From positions 9,598-73,597 of the forward strand of contig JBGAPI010000025.1 in assembly GCA_044221335.1 (NCBI GenBank): a stretch of 64,000 nucleotides of DNA, read 5' to 3'. Under the pieces are notes generated by a model that was not told the DNA's origin, ran no database searches, and saw only the letters and a list, made by a program, of their open reading frames with translations. Shown piece by piece: positions 1-6,993 of this stretch. The translations under genes and the position numbers were made by a program. This stretch comes from JBGAPI01 sp044221335. Lineage in GTDB: Bacteria; Pseudomonadota; Gammaproteobacteria; Xanthomonadales; Ahniellaceae. Position 1 is the first letter of the stretch, and each line of letters starts with the position of its first letter.

Positions 1-939
1 GTCGACCCCGAGGATGCGCTCGTAGCGGCGCTCGTCCAGCAGCCGCGCGAGCAGGCGGCCCTCGCCGCAGCCGAGATCGACGACCGAGGTCGCGCCGAGC
101 GAAGCCAGCACGGACATCACGCTGCCCAGGCGCTGGTCGTTGAGGCTCAGCGGCTTCTCCAGCCGCTCTTCCGCTGCCTCGCGCTGTTCCTCGCGTTCGT
201 CGACGGTCTCGTCGTCGGAGTCGAGCAGTCGCGCCAGAGCGTCGCGCACCAGCGCGCGGCGATGGCGCAGGTAGCGTGCGACGATTCGGTCGCGCTCGGG
301 ATGCGCGGCGAGCCAGGCGCCCCCCTTCGCGAGCAGCTTGTCGACCTCGTCGGCGCCGATGAAGTAGTGCTTGTCGCCGTCGATCGCCGGCAGCAACACG
401 TAGAGGTGCGACAGCATCTCCTTCAGCGGCAGCGTCGCCGTCAGCTTGAGCGCGACATGGCTCGGTCCGGCGACGTCGCCGTAGCCGCTGTCGTCGGTGA
501 GCGGCGTCGCCTCGATCGCGTAGCCGAGCGGTTCGAACCACGCCGCGAGGATCTCCATGCCGCCGCGCACCCGCAGCACCGGCAGGTGGATCGCCAGCGG
601 CAGTGGCGTATCGACCAGCTGCGGCCGCGCCTCGGAGCGGCCGGCCATCGCCGAGCGCAGCACGCGGGTCAGCGCGACGCTCAGGAAGGATGCCGAACAA
701 TACGCACGGTCATTGATGTACGGATAGATGCCGGCTGCACCCTCCTTGCCGCGGGAGAGCGCCACCGGATCGACCTCGAGCAGCAGCGCCAGCGTGCATC
801 GCTCTTCGTTCGCTTCCGGGTAGTAGACGACCGCATCACCGAACGCGAGCGAGAATCGCTGCACGCGATCGGGGTGCTTCGCCGTCAGGAAGCCGAGGTC
901 GGTGGCGGGACGGTGGGTCATGGAGATTTCGAGGAGCAT
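1..939 (-). CDS. hen1: 3'-terminal RNA ribose 2'-O-methyltransferase Hen1 (C-terminus beyond window)
   Basis: Bacterial Hen1 methylates the 2'-OH of a terminal ribose during RNA repair, marking the mended end; it usually works with the Pnkp end-healing/ligase enzyme. Visible are 313 codons: an N-terminal HEN1_N-type region (about residues 1-235, starting MLLEISM, with FGDAVVYYPEA and YINDRAY) and the beginning of the methyltransferase domain with the SAM-binding motif VVDLGCGEGRLLARLL near residue 290. The metal-binding half and the stop lie to the left of position 1. The start ATG (939) is the first in frame. It follows the rtcA operon on the same strand after a 500-nt spacer that holds a structured RNA. 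The family call is by motif recognition; pnkp may lie beyond the edge, which cannot be seen here. Confidence 0.85.
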   Translation of the reverse strand, partial: MLLEISMTHRPATDLGFLTAKHPDRVQRFSLAFGDAVVYYPEANEERCTLALLLEVDPVALSRGKEGAAGIYPYINDRAYCSASFLSVALTRVLRSAMAGRSEARPQLVDTPLPLAIHLPVLRVRGGMEILAAWFEPLGYAIEATPLTDDSGYGDVAGPSHVALKLTATLPLKEMLSHLYVLLPAIDGDKHYFIGADEVDKLLAKGGAWLAAHPERDRIVARYLRHRRALVRDALARLLDSDDETVDEREEQREAAEERLEKPLSLNDQRLGSVMSVLASLGATSVVDLGCGEGRLLARLLDERRYERILGVD

Positions 940-1149
940 GGCGGGCGCGGGGGACCGGTTCGGGCTGAGGGCTGATGGAAGAGGGCTGAGGGCCTGATCA
1001 TGGGACATTTGCGCGCGGGTCCAAGGGTGCACGTTCGCGCACCCGCCGGACAGCGCACTCCGACTCGCGAGACGGGTTCCGTCATCGCACACCGGATCGC
1101 TGCGACGTCGAATTCGAGCTTCGGGCCGCGGCTACCGCCGCCCCACTCT

Positions 1150-1373
1150 CGGTGAATCGCAGTGCCGGCGGGACTCGAACCCGCAACCGGCCTCCGCGGT
1201 GCATTACTACCGCGTGTGATCGGGCTTGAAACGCGCGCCACTTCCGGACCGTGCGAGGACCCGGTCGCTGCATCCGCAAATTGCCGCCCATCACCTAGGC
1301 GTAGGCATTTTCGACCTCACCAGCTTCGTTTGCTGGCCGCTCGCCGTTTTGCGTTCGGCACTGCGATTCACCG
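1150..1373 (-). ncRNA. candidate tRNA-like structured RNA between rtcA and hen1
   Basis: An 18-bp perfect inverted repeat (1150-1167 with 1356-1373) closes a 224-nt segment. On the minus strand the 3' arm is directly preceded by a canonical T-arm (1168-1184, 5-bp stem GCGGG/CCCGC, loop TTCGAGT), so T-arm and closing stem abut as in a tRNA acceptor/T stack. Just after the 5' arm come a weak D-like stem (1342-1353) and a 5-bp stem with 7-nt loop (1320-1336, CCAGC/GCTGG) resembling an anticodon arm. About 130 nt with further hairpins (for example CGCGGT/ACCGCG near 1196-1215) separate this from the T-arm. No CCA is encoded. Expression and processing are inferred; it could be a Y-RNA relative, a tRNA relic or a new tRNA mimic. 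Confidence 0.55.
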
Positions 1374-1439
1374 CATTCGCTTGTGGGAGGGGCTGGCCCT
1401 CTCCCACATCGTTCCTCGCGATGGCGCGCAAGGCGCGCC

Positions 1440-2477
1440 CTACACCGCCACCGTCACCCGCCACCGCCGCTGCGGATCGCCCTCGTCCGGCGCGATCGTC
1501 ACCTCGCCCATGCCGGAGGCGCTGATGACGGCGGCGTTGGTCTCGAGGTGCGTGCTCGGCCGCCCGGTCACGAAGGTCCCGCCGCCGCCGAGCAGCATCG
1601 GCAGCAGCAACTGGTCGGACAGGTGCTCGCCGACCGGCGCGCCGTGCGCGAGGTAGCCGCGCAGCGCGTCGATCGCCTGGCGGCCGACCGCCTCCGCACT
1701 GGTGCCGACCTGGCCGAGCTCCGTGACGAGCTCTGTGACCTGCTCGAAACGCGCGAGCAGCAGCAGCGCGTTGGCGTTGCCGGGTCCGGCCGGGAGCGCG
1801 CGCTGGCCGAGCACCGCCCGCGGGAACGCGCGCCGCACCTCGCCGAGCTCGCGTTCGACGATCTTCGACGACAGGTTCGCGACCATGCCGATCGCCTCGA
1901 CACCGCGCTCCGCGCCGCGCTCGGTGAGCGCGAGCGGACGCAGCGTCGCCGGCCGCACGGTCAGGCGCACCTTGCCGCCACCGACCGGGAAGAAGCCGTG
2001 GCGGACCAGCTCGAAGTCGACCTCGGCGCCGATCGCGCGAAGCTGCGGCACGAACACCTCCGCGATGAAGTCGGCCGACGGCGCCAGCGGGTTGTGGGTG
2101 CCGCCTTCGATCTCGAGCGTGCTCGGCCCGTCGGCCGCGAGCAGCGCCGGCAGCACGGTCTGCAGCACCAGCAGCGTGCTGCCGGCGGTGCCGATCGCGA
2201 ACGTGTAGTGGCCCGGGGTGATCGCGCTCGGGGTGAAGCGGAGCTTCGTCGAGCCGACCTCGGCGCCTTCGACAGTCGCGGCCGCGATCCGCTCGGCCGC
2301 GCGCACGCAGGTCAGATGCTGGCGCATCAGGCCGGGCTTGGCGCGGCCGGCGCGGATCTGGTCGATCTCCAGCGGCCTGCCGGAGAGCATCGACAGGGCA
2401 AGCGAGGTGCGCAGCACCTGGCCGCCGCCTTCGCCCTGGGAGCCGTCGATGTGGAGGGTCTGCTTCGAAGTCTTCAT
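1440..2477 (-). CDS. rtcA: RNA 3'-terminal phosphate cyclase RtcA
   Basis: Converts RNA 3'-phosphate ends to 2',3'-cyclic phosphates through a covalent enzyme-AMP intermediate. The 345-aa product (E. coli RtcA is about 338) has the family signature near the N-terminus, HIDGSQGEGGGQVLRTSLAL, the KPGL and GTAGSTLLVLQT segments, the glycine-rich EGGTHNPLAPS and HGFFPVGGGKV motifs, and the C-terminal nucleotidylation region ending STHLETNAAVI. The start ATG at 2477 gives MKTSKQTLHIDG, matching family N-termini. It is the third protein gene after rsr in the minus-strand RNA-repair operon. Its stop codon TAG (1440-1442) is the first three bases of a GTAGGGCGCGCC palindromic repeat. Confidence 0.95.
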   Translation of the reverse strand: MKTSKQTLHIDGSQGEGGGQVLRTSLALSMLSGRPLEIDQIRAGRAKPGLMRQHLTCVRAAERIAAATVEGAEVGSTKLRFTPSAITPGHYTFAIGTAGSTLLVLQTVLPALLAADGPSTLEIEGGTHNPLAPSADFIAEVFVPQLRAIGAEVDFELVRHGFFPVGGGKVRLTVRPATLRPLALTERGAERGVEAIGMVANLSSKIVERELGEVRRAFPRAVLGQRALPAGPGNANALLLLARFEQVTELVTELGQVGTSAEAVGRQAIDALRGYLAHGAPVGEHLSDQLLLPMLLGGGGTFVTGRPSTHLETNAAVISASGMGEVTIAPDEGDPQRRWRVTVAV

Positions 2478-2494
2478 GACAGCCGATTCTTGTC

Positions 2495-2556
2495 GTAGGG
2501 CGGGCACCGCCCGCCATTGCCAAATCATCTCGCTATGGCGGGCTTGCCCGCCCTAC
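2495..2556. repeat. GTAGGGCGGGC palindromic repeat between rtcA and the unknown gene
   Basis: Two outward arms, GTAGGGCGGGCA (2495-2506) and its exact complement (2545-2556), flank a short core; each arm can also fold on itself (GGGCGGGC/GCCCGCC). The right end supplies the TAG stop (2553-2555) of the upstream minus-strand gene. Related elements are at about 1430, 14703, 30463, 38269 and 56464. Confidence 0.8.
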
Positions 2557-3245
2557 GCGTTGGTCAAACCGTGATCGCGCAGCTGGCGGTGGTTGAGCTG
2601 ACGCTTCTCCAGGATGCGCATGCGCTTGCCGCCGCGTTCGTAGTCCCAGTCGCGCACCTTCGGACGATGCTGCCAGGGAACGACCTCGGCGCGGACCCGG
2701 AACCAGATTCCGCATTCGCGCCACAGGACGTCGCCGCCCGGAAGGTCGCGGATATCGGGGTCGGACAGTTCCGCCTGATGCTTGCGCTTGCGCGCCTCGT
2801 TGCTCATCGGCTCCTGCCAGCGCAGCAGGCCGGTGTGGGGATGCACGTACAGCCCCTCCACCGGAGCGCGGTGGCGATGCCTCCACCAGCCGGTGGTCGC
2901 GTAGACCTTGCGGTCCGCGCCGACTTCGCACTCGATCTCGACCTCGCCGCGCGCGTGATCGAGCAGATGCCGACCGGTCACGCTGCGCGGGTCGATTCCA
3001 GCGCAAAGCTCGCTCCACACCTTGTCCCATGGCCGGTTGACCTGCGACCGCAGCCAGCGGCGCAACGGACCCAGGTGGTCGTCGAACCACTTGGTGCGCA
3101 GCGGCGTCGGGCGCAGTTCGCGAGCGTAGCTGTCGTCGTCGACGTACTCGGCGGCACGCGGCTTGTTGTTGCGGCGGGTCTTGATCCGCATCCCTCTGCG
3201 CGGGCGCTCGATCAGGACTTCGTTCATGTCGGGGCGCATGGCCAT
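2553..3245 (-). CDS. unknown tryptophan-rich protein in the rtc operon
   Basis: I do not recognise this 230-aa product. It is basic at the N-terminus (around residues 10-25, RPRRGMRIKTRRNNKPRAA) and carries about eleven tryptophans, in contexts such as KWFDDHLGPLRRWL, RPWDKVWSEL, TTGWWRHRH, GLLRWQEP and LWRECGIWFRVR. It has no signal peptide or membrane segment. It lies between rtcB and rtcA in the same direction, so a role in RNA end repair or RNA binding is suggested only by position. The start at 3245 is uncertain: ATGs at 3239 and 3227 are in frame, and the GGAAG just upstream suits 3239 best. The stop lies inside a palindromic repeat. Confidence 0.75.
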   Translation of the reverse strand: MAMRPDMNEVLIERPRRGMRIKTRRNNKPRAAEYVDDDSYARELRPTPLRTKWFDDHLGPLRRWLRSQVNRPWDKVWSELCAGIDPRSVTGRHLLDHARGEVEIECEVGADRKVYATTGWWRHRHRAPVEGLYVHPHTGLLRWQEPMSNEARKRKHQAELSDPDIRDLPGGDVLWRECGIWFRVRAEVVPWQHRPKVRDWDYERGGKRMRILEKRQLNHRQLRDHGLTNA

Positions 3246-3281
3246 TCTTCCGTTCGTCGTTGTTCGATGATCGGGCTGGCT

Positions 3282-3320
3282 CCTCACCCCGGCCCTCTCC
3301 CCTGCAAGCGGGGGAGAGAG
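3282..3320. repeat. CTCTCCCC...GGGGAGAG palindrome
   Basis: An 8-bp inverted repeat (3295-3302 with 3311-3318) sits in the gap between rtcB and the tryptophan-rich gene. A related pair occurs at 46320-46456. This type of short palindrome is a common intergenic repeat in Xanthomonadales; no function can be assigned. Confidence 0.6.
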
Positions 3321-3339
3321 AGTCGGATTGCGAGCTAGC

Positions 3340-4578
3340 TCAGCCCTTCACACACACCACTTGTTTCAACGTATGCACGATCTCGACGAGATCGGACTGC
3401 GCCGCCATCACCTTCTCGATCGGCTTGTACGCCGCCGGCGACTCGTCGATCACGTCGGCGTCCTTGCGGCATTCGACGTCGGCGGTGGCCGCGCGGTGTT
3501 CGTCCAGCGTGATGCGCCGCTTCGCCTCGCCGCGGCTCATCACCCGGCCCGCGCCGTGCGAGCAGGAGCAGAACGCGTCCTCGTTGCCGAGGCCACGCAC
3601 GATGAAGCTCTTCGCGCCCATCGAGCCGGGGATGATCCCGAGCTCGCCGGCACGCGCGCTCACCGCGCCCTTGCGGGTCACGTACAGCGAGCGGCCCGCG
3701 TGGGTCTCCTTCTGCACGTAGTTGTGATGGCAATTCACCGCCTCACGGTCGGTCTGGAACGACTTCGGCACCTCGTCCGCCAGCGCCGCCAGGGCGCGCC
3801 GCATCATCAGCTCGCGGTTGCTGCGGGCGAAACGCTGCGCCCAGTCGACCGCGAACACGTAGTCGGCGAAATGCTGCGACCCTTCCTCGAAGTACGCGAG
3901 GTCGCGGTCCGGCAGGTTGGCGACGTGGTGCTGCATGTCGCGCTTGGCCAACTCGATGTAGTGCGTGCCGATGGCGTTGCCGATCCCGCGCGACCCCGAG
4001 TGCAGCATGATCCACACCCGCTGCTCGGTATCGACGCAGACCTCGACGAAGTGGTTGCCGGTCCCGAGCGTTCCGAGGTGGACGTGGCTGTTCGCGCGCC
4101 GGAAGCGCGGCTCGCGGGCGCACAGGCGCTCGAAGTCCGTTTCCAGCATGCGCCAGGCCGTGGTCACCGCCGCCGGCAACGCCTGCCACGCCCCCTTGTC
4201 GACGCCCTTGGGATTGCGGCCATGCGGGATGGCCCGCTCGAGCCTCGAGCGCAGGCGGACGAGGGAGTCCGGCAGGTCCGTCGCGGTCAGCGTGGTGCGA
4301 GTCGCGATCATGCCGCAGCCGATGTCGACGCCGACGGCGGCCGGGATGATCGCGCGCTCGGTCGGCACGACCGAACCGACAGTCGCGCCGATGCCGAGAT
4401 GCACGTCCGGCATCACCGCGATCCACGGCCCGACCACCGGCAGCCGCGCCAGCTTCTTCAGCTGCTCGCGCGCCTGGGATTCCAGCGGCACGCCACGGGT
4501 CCAGTGGCGGATCGGTACCGCACCGGGCTCCTGCAGCAGCTCGTAGCCGCCGGCTTCCTGGGACTGGGTTTCGCTCAT
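3340..4578 (-). CDS. rtcB: RNA-splicing ligase RtcB
   Basis: GTP- and Mn-dependent ligase that joins RNA 3'-phosphate or 2',3'-cyclic phosphate ends to 5'-OH ends. The 412-aa protein shows the full set of RtcB motifs: MPDVHLGIGATVGSV and GVDIGCGM near residues 55-90, GTLGTGNHFVEV and MLHSGSRGIGN in the middle, CHHNY, GSMGAKSFIVRG, and the active-site histidine motif CSHGAGRVMSR near the C-terminus (the His that takes GMP). AAGGA lies about 8 nt before the ATG at 4578. It is the first enzyme gene downstream of the two Y-RNA-like structures, the same rsr-Y RNA-rtcB arrangement known from Salmonella. Confidence 0.97.
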   Translation of the reverse strand: MSETQSQEAGGYELLQEPGAVPIRHWTRGVPLESQAREQLKKLARLPVVGPWIAVMPDVHLGIGATVGSVVPTERAIIPAAVGVDIGCGMIATRTTLTATDLPDSLVRLRSRLERAIPHGRNPKGVDKGAWQALPAAVTTAWRMLETDFERLCAREPRFRRANSHVHLGTLGTGNHFVEVCVDTEQRVWIMLHSGSRGIGNAIGTHYIELAKRDMQHHVANLPDRDLAYFEEGSQHFADYVFAVDWAQRFARSNRELMMRRALAALADEVPKSFQTDREAVNCHHNYVQKETHAGRSLYVTRKGAVSARAGELGIIPGSMGAKSFIVRGLGNEDAFCSCSHGAGRVMSRGEAKRRITLDEHRAATADVECRKDADVIDESPAAYKPIEKVMAAQSDLVEIVHTLKQVVCVKG

Positions 4579-4614
4579 GACACGTTTCCTTCGTTCAATT
4601 CCATCGAATCAAGC

Positions 4615-4686
4615 TCGATGCGGGCGACCAGGGTTTCCAGGACGGGACATGGGTGATGTAGTCCTGGAGGCATTCGCCCGCATCGA
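4615..4686 (-). ncRNA. Y-RNA-like small RNA (second, no tRNA mimic)
   Basis: A 13-bp perfect inverted repeat (4615-4627 with 4674-4686) encloses, on the minus strand, the bulge ATGCCT, a CCAGG segment followed by ACTACA, and a closing CCCTGGTCG. The neighbouring Y RNA has the same order (CGA-ATGCTG-CAGG-GACTACA ... CCTGGTCG), which suggests a shared Rsr-binding helix. An alternative inner stem TCCAGGAC/GTCCTGGA also forms. It lies 37 nt before rtcB. Salmonella encodes two Y RNAs, yrlB and yrlA, at this point; equating this one with yrlB is inference. Confidence 0.65.
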
Positions 4687-4695
4687 TTTCCAAAA

Positions 4696-4844
4696 GCGGC
4701 TTGAATCACGACGACCAGGATCGCAGAGACGTCGGCGCTCTGACCGTTGAGCTACGGCCGCTCGCGCAGCCGACGGGATTCGAACCCGCAACCTCCAGCG
4801 TGACAGGCTGTAGTCCCTGCAGCATTCGTCGTGATTCAAGCCGC
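4696..4844 (-). ncRNA. yrlA: YrlA-type Y RNA with permuted tRNA-like domain
   Basis: Bacterial Y RNAs bind the Ro protein Rsr; the YrlA class carries a tRNA-like module. Here a 19-bp perfect terminal stem (4696-4714 with 4826-4844) holds, in minus-strand order: the bulged motif ATGCTGCAGGGACTACA, a T-arm (4773-4789, loop TTCGAAT), a closed acceptor-like hairpin CGGCTG/CGGCCG (4755-4772), then U-A at the positions of tRNA U8-A9, and a D-arm GCTC-AACGGTCA-GAGC (4737-4752) with the GG pair in its loop. This is a tRNA elbow cut open at the anticodon and closed at the acceptor. The 5' stem overlaps the stop codon of the upstream small gene, so the RNA is probably cut from the operon transcript. 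Confidence 0.88.
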
Positions 4845-5162
4845 CGCCACCTCCTCGATCGACCGCACCGCCGCCGGCCGCACGAACACCCGGGTATCGG
4901 GCGCCATCCGGAACACCAGCAGGCCCTGCAGCTCCTCCACCGGATCCGCCGCGTCGCCGCCGCAGAGGGTCACGCCCTCGTAGCGTCGGCCGTCGGCGAG
5001 GACCAGGTTGAAGCGCGGCGAACGCCGGCCCGAGCGTGGCTGCTCGGACCCTCGCGGGTCCGAACCGGAATCCGACGCCGGCAGCACGCACCGCATCCAG
5101 ATCCGGGCCGCGACCAGCGACGCCCACAGGGTCACCACCACGAACACAATCAACACGTTCAT
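4836..5162 (-). CDS. small single-pass membrane protein between rsr and the Y RNAs
   Basis: A 108-aa product starting MNVLIVFVVVTLWASLVAAR, a clear N-terminal membrane segment, followed by a polar linker and a soluble tail (FNLVLADGRRYEGVTLCGG, RMAPDTRVFVRPAAV) that reads like a small beta domain. I do not recognise a family. It lies on the same strand 113 nt after rsr, separated by a strong hairpin. Its TGA stop (4836-4838) falls inside the 19-bp stem of the YrlA-type RNA, so translation through the end of this gene and folding of the Y RNA compete for the same bases. No clear upstream Shine-Dalgarno beyond a weak purine stretch. Confidence 0.6.
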   Translation of the reverse strand: MNVLIVFVVVTLWASLVAARIWMRCVLPASDSGSDPRGSEQPRSGRRSPRFNLVLADGRRYEGVTLCGGDAADPVEELQGLLVFRMAPDTRVFVRPAAVRSIEEVAAA

Positions 5163-5205
5163 CTCACGTTCCCTTGCATGGCGTCCTGCCATGCCGTTTC
5201 GGCTG

Positions 5206-5233
5206 CGGCCGCGCCGCCCATTCGGCGCGGCCG
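5206..5233 (-). other. 11-bp GC hairpin after rsr
   Basis: Perfect 11-bp inverted repeat (5206-5216 with 5223-5233) and 6-nt loop in the 113-nt gap between rsr and the small membrane protein gene. There is no U-tract on the minus strand, so it is more likely an RNA-processing or stability element than an intrinsic terminator for the operon. Confidence 0.55.
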
Positions 5234-5275
5234 TGTTTCCTTCCTCGCGCCGATCCGCGGAACGCGACGCGTCCC

Positions 5276-6820
5276 TCACATCGGCACGTGCTCGATCTCC
5301 TCGACCCAGTGCCCCGACCCCAGCCGCCCCTGGGCGAACGCGGCGGTCAGCTCGAACACGGCGTCGGAGAAGCCGCCGATGTTGAGGACGTCCGCACGCT
5401 CGGCCAGCTGCGTGTGGGTGTACGGCTGCAGGTCGATGCAGACCAGCTTCGCGTCCGGATTGCGCCGGCGCAGTTCGTTCCACAGGCGCTGGGTCTCGGT
5501 CGTCGCCCCTTGCCGCTGGTCGAGCCAGGACTGGTTGTCCGACACGATCACCGTCAGGTCCGGGGCGAACTCGCGCCGCAGCAGCTCCGCGAGCGGCGCG
5601 CTTACCGCCGTGCCGCCGCCGAGCAGCCCGGCCAGCGCCTCGGTGGTCTCGAGCAGCGAGCGCGAGCGGCCCTGCCAGGACTGCACGCGATCGTTGAACG
5701 GCAGCACCACCGCGCCGCGGTTGACCGCCAGCATCGACGCCGCGAACAGAGCGGCGACGTCGACACAGCGCACCGCCGTCGTCGCGCCCCGGCGGTAGCC
5801 GGTGATCGGCGACGCCATCGAGCCCGAGACGTCGACCGCCACCGCGACCGAGCCCGCGATCCGCGGCACGTTCGCCACCGCGATCTCGAGCGCCTCGGCC
5901 AAGGCCTCGCGGATCTCCGCCGGCAGCCGGTCGGTCGCTCGCGCGGCCGCCAGCAGCTGATACGGAAACACCTTCGCGCGGCGCACCTCGGTCGGATCCG
6001 CCAGGCGCTTCGCCACTCGGCGCAGCATTCCGCGATCCTCGAACACCCCATGACGCGCGAAGGTATTGAGGTTCATCCGAAGCTGCGTCCAGGACGCCTG
6101 CTCGGCGATCCGGGTCCAGTGCGCCGTGGTCAGGTCCAGCGCGGTCAGCAGCTGGAACGGCACCGCCGGCACCGGCGCGGCCGGCGACTGCTTGAAGCAC
6201 TCGAAGTCGACGATCGCCTGCGGCAGCTTCGCGACGTCCACCGGTCGGCCGATGAGATAGCCGAACAGTGCGGCGCGACGCTCGTCCTTGGCCTTCGGGT
6301 GGACCATCCGGATCACATCCGCCAGCGACGGGCTTTGTCCGACCATCGCGCGGAGGATCTGCTCGTCCGTCGCGTCGACGAGCCAGCGCTGCACCAGCCG
6401 CTTCGGCAGCGAGCCCAGGCTCTTCCGGCCCACGCGACCCGAGCGCAGGATCTGCACGAAATTGCGCAACATCCTGCCGTCGTCGATCACGCGCCCGAAC
6501 ACCCGGACCAGCGCCTCGCCGTCGAAGGACGCGAGATAGGCCGCCAGCAGCGCCGGCAGGTCCTTCATCCGACCGTGACGGCGGGCATACAGCGCGGTCT
6601 TCGCGACGAACGCGGAGTCCACCGCGACGCACAGGTTGAGCACGGTATCGAGCTGCACCTCGGCGTCGGCGTAGTAGGTCGAGTTGAGACAGCCGGTCAC
6701 GGCCAGCTGCGCCAGCGCATGGCGCGCCTCCAGCCGGTAGGCCTTGCCACCCGCCTCGTTGCGGACGTCGGCGCGCGGCGCCTGCCGATGAGCGGCGCTG
6801 AACAGGTTGCGGTTGGCCAT
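5276..6820 (-). CDS. rsr: Rsr, Ro60-like TROVE domain RNA-binding protein
   Basis: Ring-shaped Ro protein that binds Y RNAs on its outer face and misfolded or single-stranded RNA ends through its cavity. The 514-aa product has an alpha-helical TROVE region (about residues 15-310, with SAFVAKTALYARRHGRMKDLP and LTTAHWTRIAEQASW) and a C-terminal von Willebrand A domain with an intact MIDAS motif DVSGSM near residue 326 and SDNQSW further on. The start at 6820 (MANRNLFSAAH) has AGGGG 9 nt upstream. It heads the minus-strand operon, with a sigma-54 promoter 53 nt upstream and two Y-RNA structures downstream, and is divergent from rtcR. Confidence 0.93.
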   Translation of the reverse strand: MANRNLFSAAHRQAPRADVRNEAGGKAYRLEARHALAQLAVTGCLNSTYYADAEVQLDTVLNLCVAVDSAFVAKTALYARRHGRMKDLPALLAAYLASFDGEALVRVFGRVIDDGRMLRNFVQILRSGRVGRKSLGSLPKRLVQRWLVDATDEQILRAMVGQSPSLADVIRMVHPKAKDERRAALFGYLIGRPVDVAKLPQAIVDFECFKQSPAAPVPAVPFQLLTALDLTTAHWTRIAEQASWTQLRMNLNTFARHGVFEDRGMLRRVAKRLADPTEVRRAKVFPYQLLAAARATDRLPAEIREALAEALEIAVANVPRIAGSVAVAVDVSGSMASPITGYRRGATTAVRCVDVAALFAASMLAVNRGAVVLPFNDRVQSWQGRSRSLLETTEALAGLLGGGTAVSAPLAELLRREFAPDLTVIVSDNQSWLDQRQGATTETQRLWNELRRRNPDAKLVCIDLQPYTHTQLAERADVLNIGGFSDAVFELTAAFAQGRLGSGHWVEEIEHVPM

Positions 6821-6872
6821 GGCGCTATCCCCTCGGGGCGGTGGATGCGGCTGCATCCGATGCCGGACCTGT

Positions 6873-6888
6873 TCCAAGACTCGTGCCA
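6873..6888 (-). promoter_or_regulatory. sigma-54 promoter for the rsr-rtcBA operon
   Basis: Minus strand reads TGGCACG-AGTC-TTGGA, which fits the -24/-12 consensus TGGCACR-N4-TTGCW with a single mismatch (G for C at -12). Spacing to the rsr start codon leaves a leader of about 40 nt. RtcR, encoded divergently, is a sigma-54 activator, so the match is expected. Confidence 0.8.
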
Positions 6889-6993
6889 AGGCGACAGGAA
6901 ATTCGTAACTCTATGATTTGAAACTACTTGATCGTCTTGCGTATCCAGAATCGCTCTTGCACGTTTTATACTTTGAGATCACAATTTATCCAC

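Noticed and set aside
1161..1242. An ordinary tRNA gene (T-arm plus partly matching 7-nt acceptor strands)
   Set aside because: No D-arm, the anticodon-like stem has an 8-nt loop, one acceptor pair is mismatched, and the longer 18-bp pairing with 1356-1373 explains the 3' arm better.
4836..6632. A 598-codon open frame running antisense-shifted through rsr
   Set aside because: It is a GC-driven shadow of rsr; only its last 108 codons, from position 5162, look like a real gene.
6937..6972. A sigma-70 promoter for rtcR (TATACT at 6967)
   Set aside because: No -35 hexamer at acceptable spacing; the -10 match alone is too weak to list.
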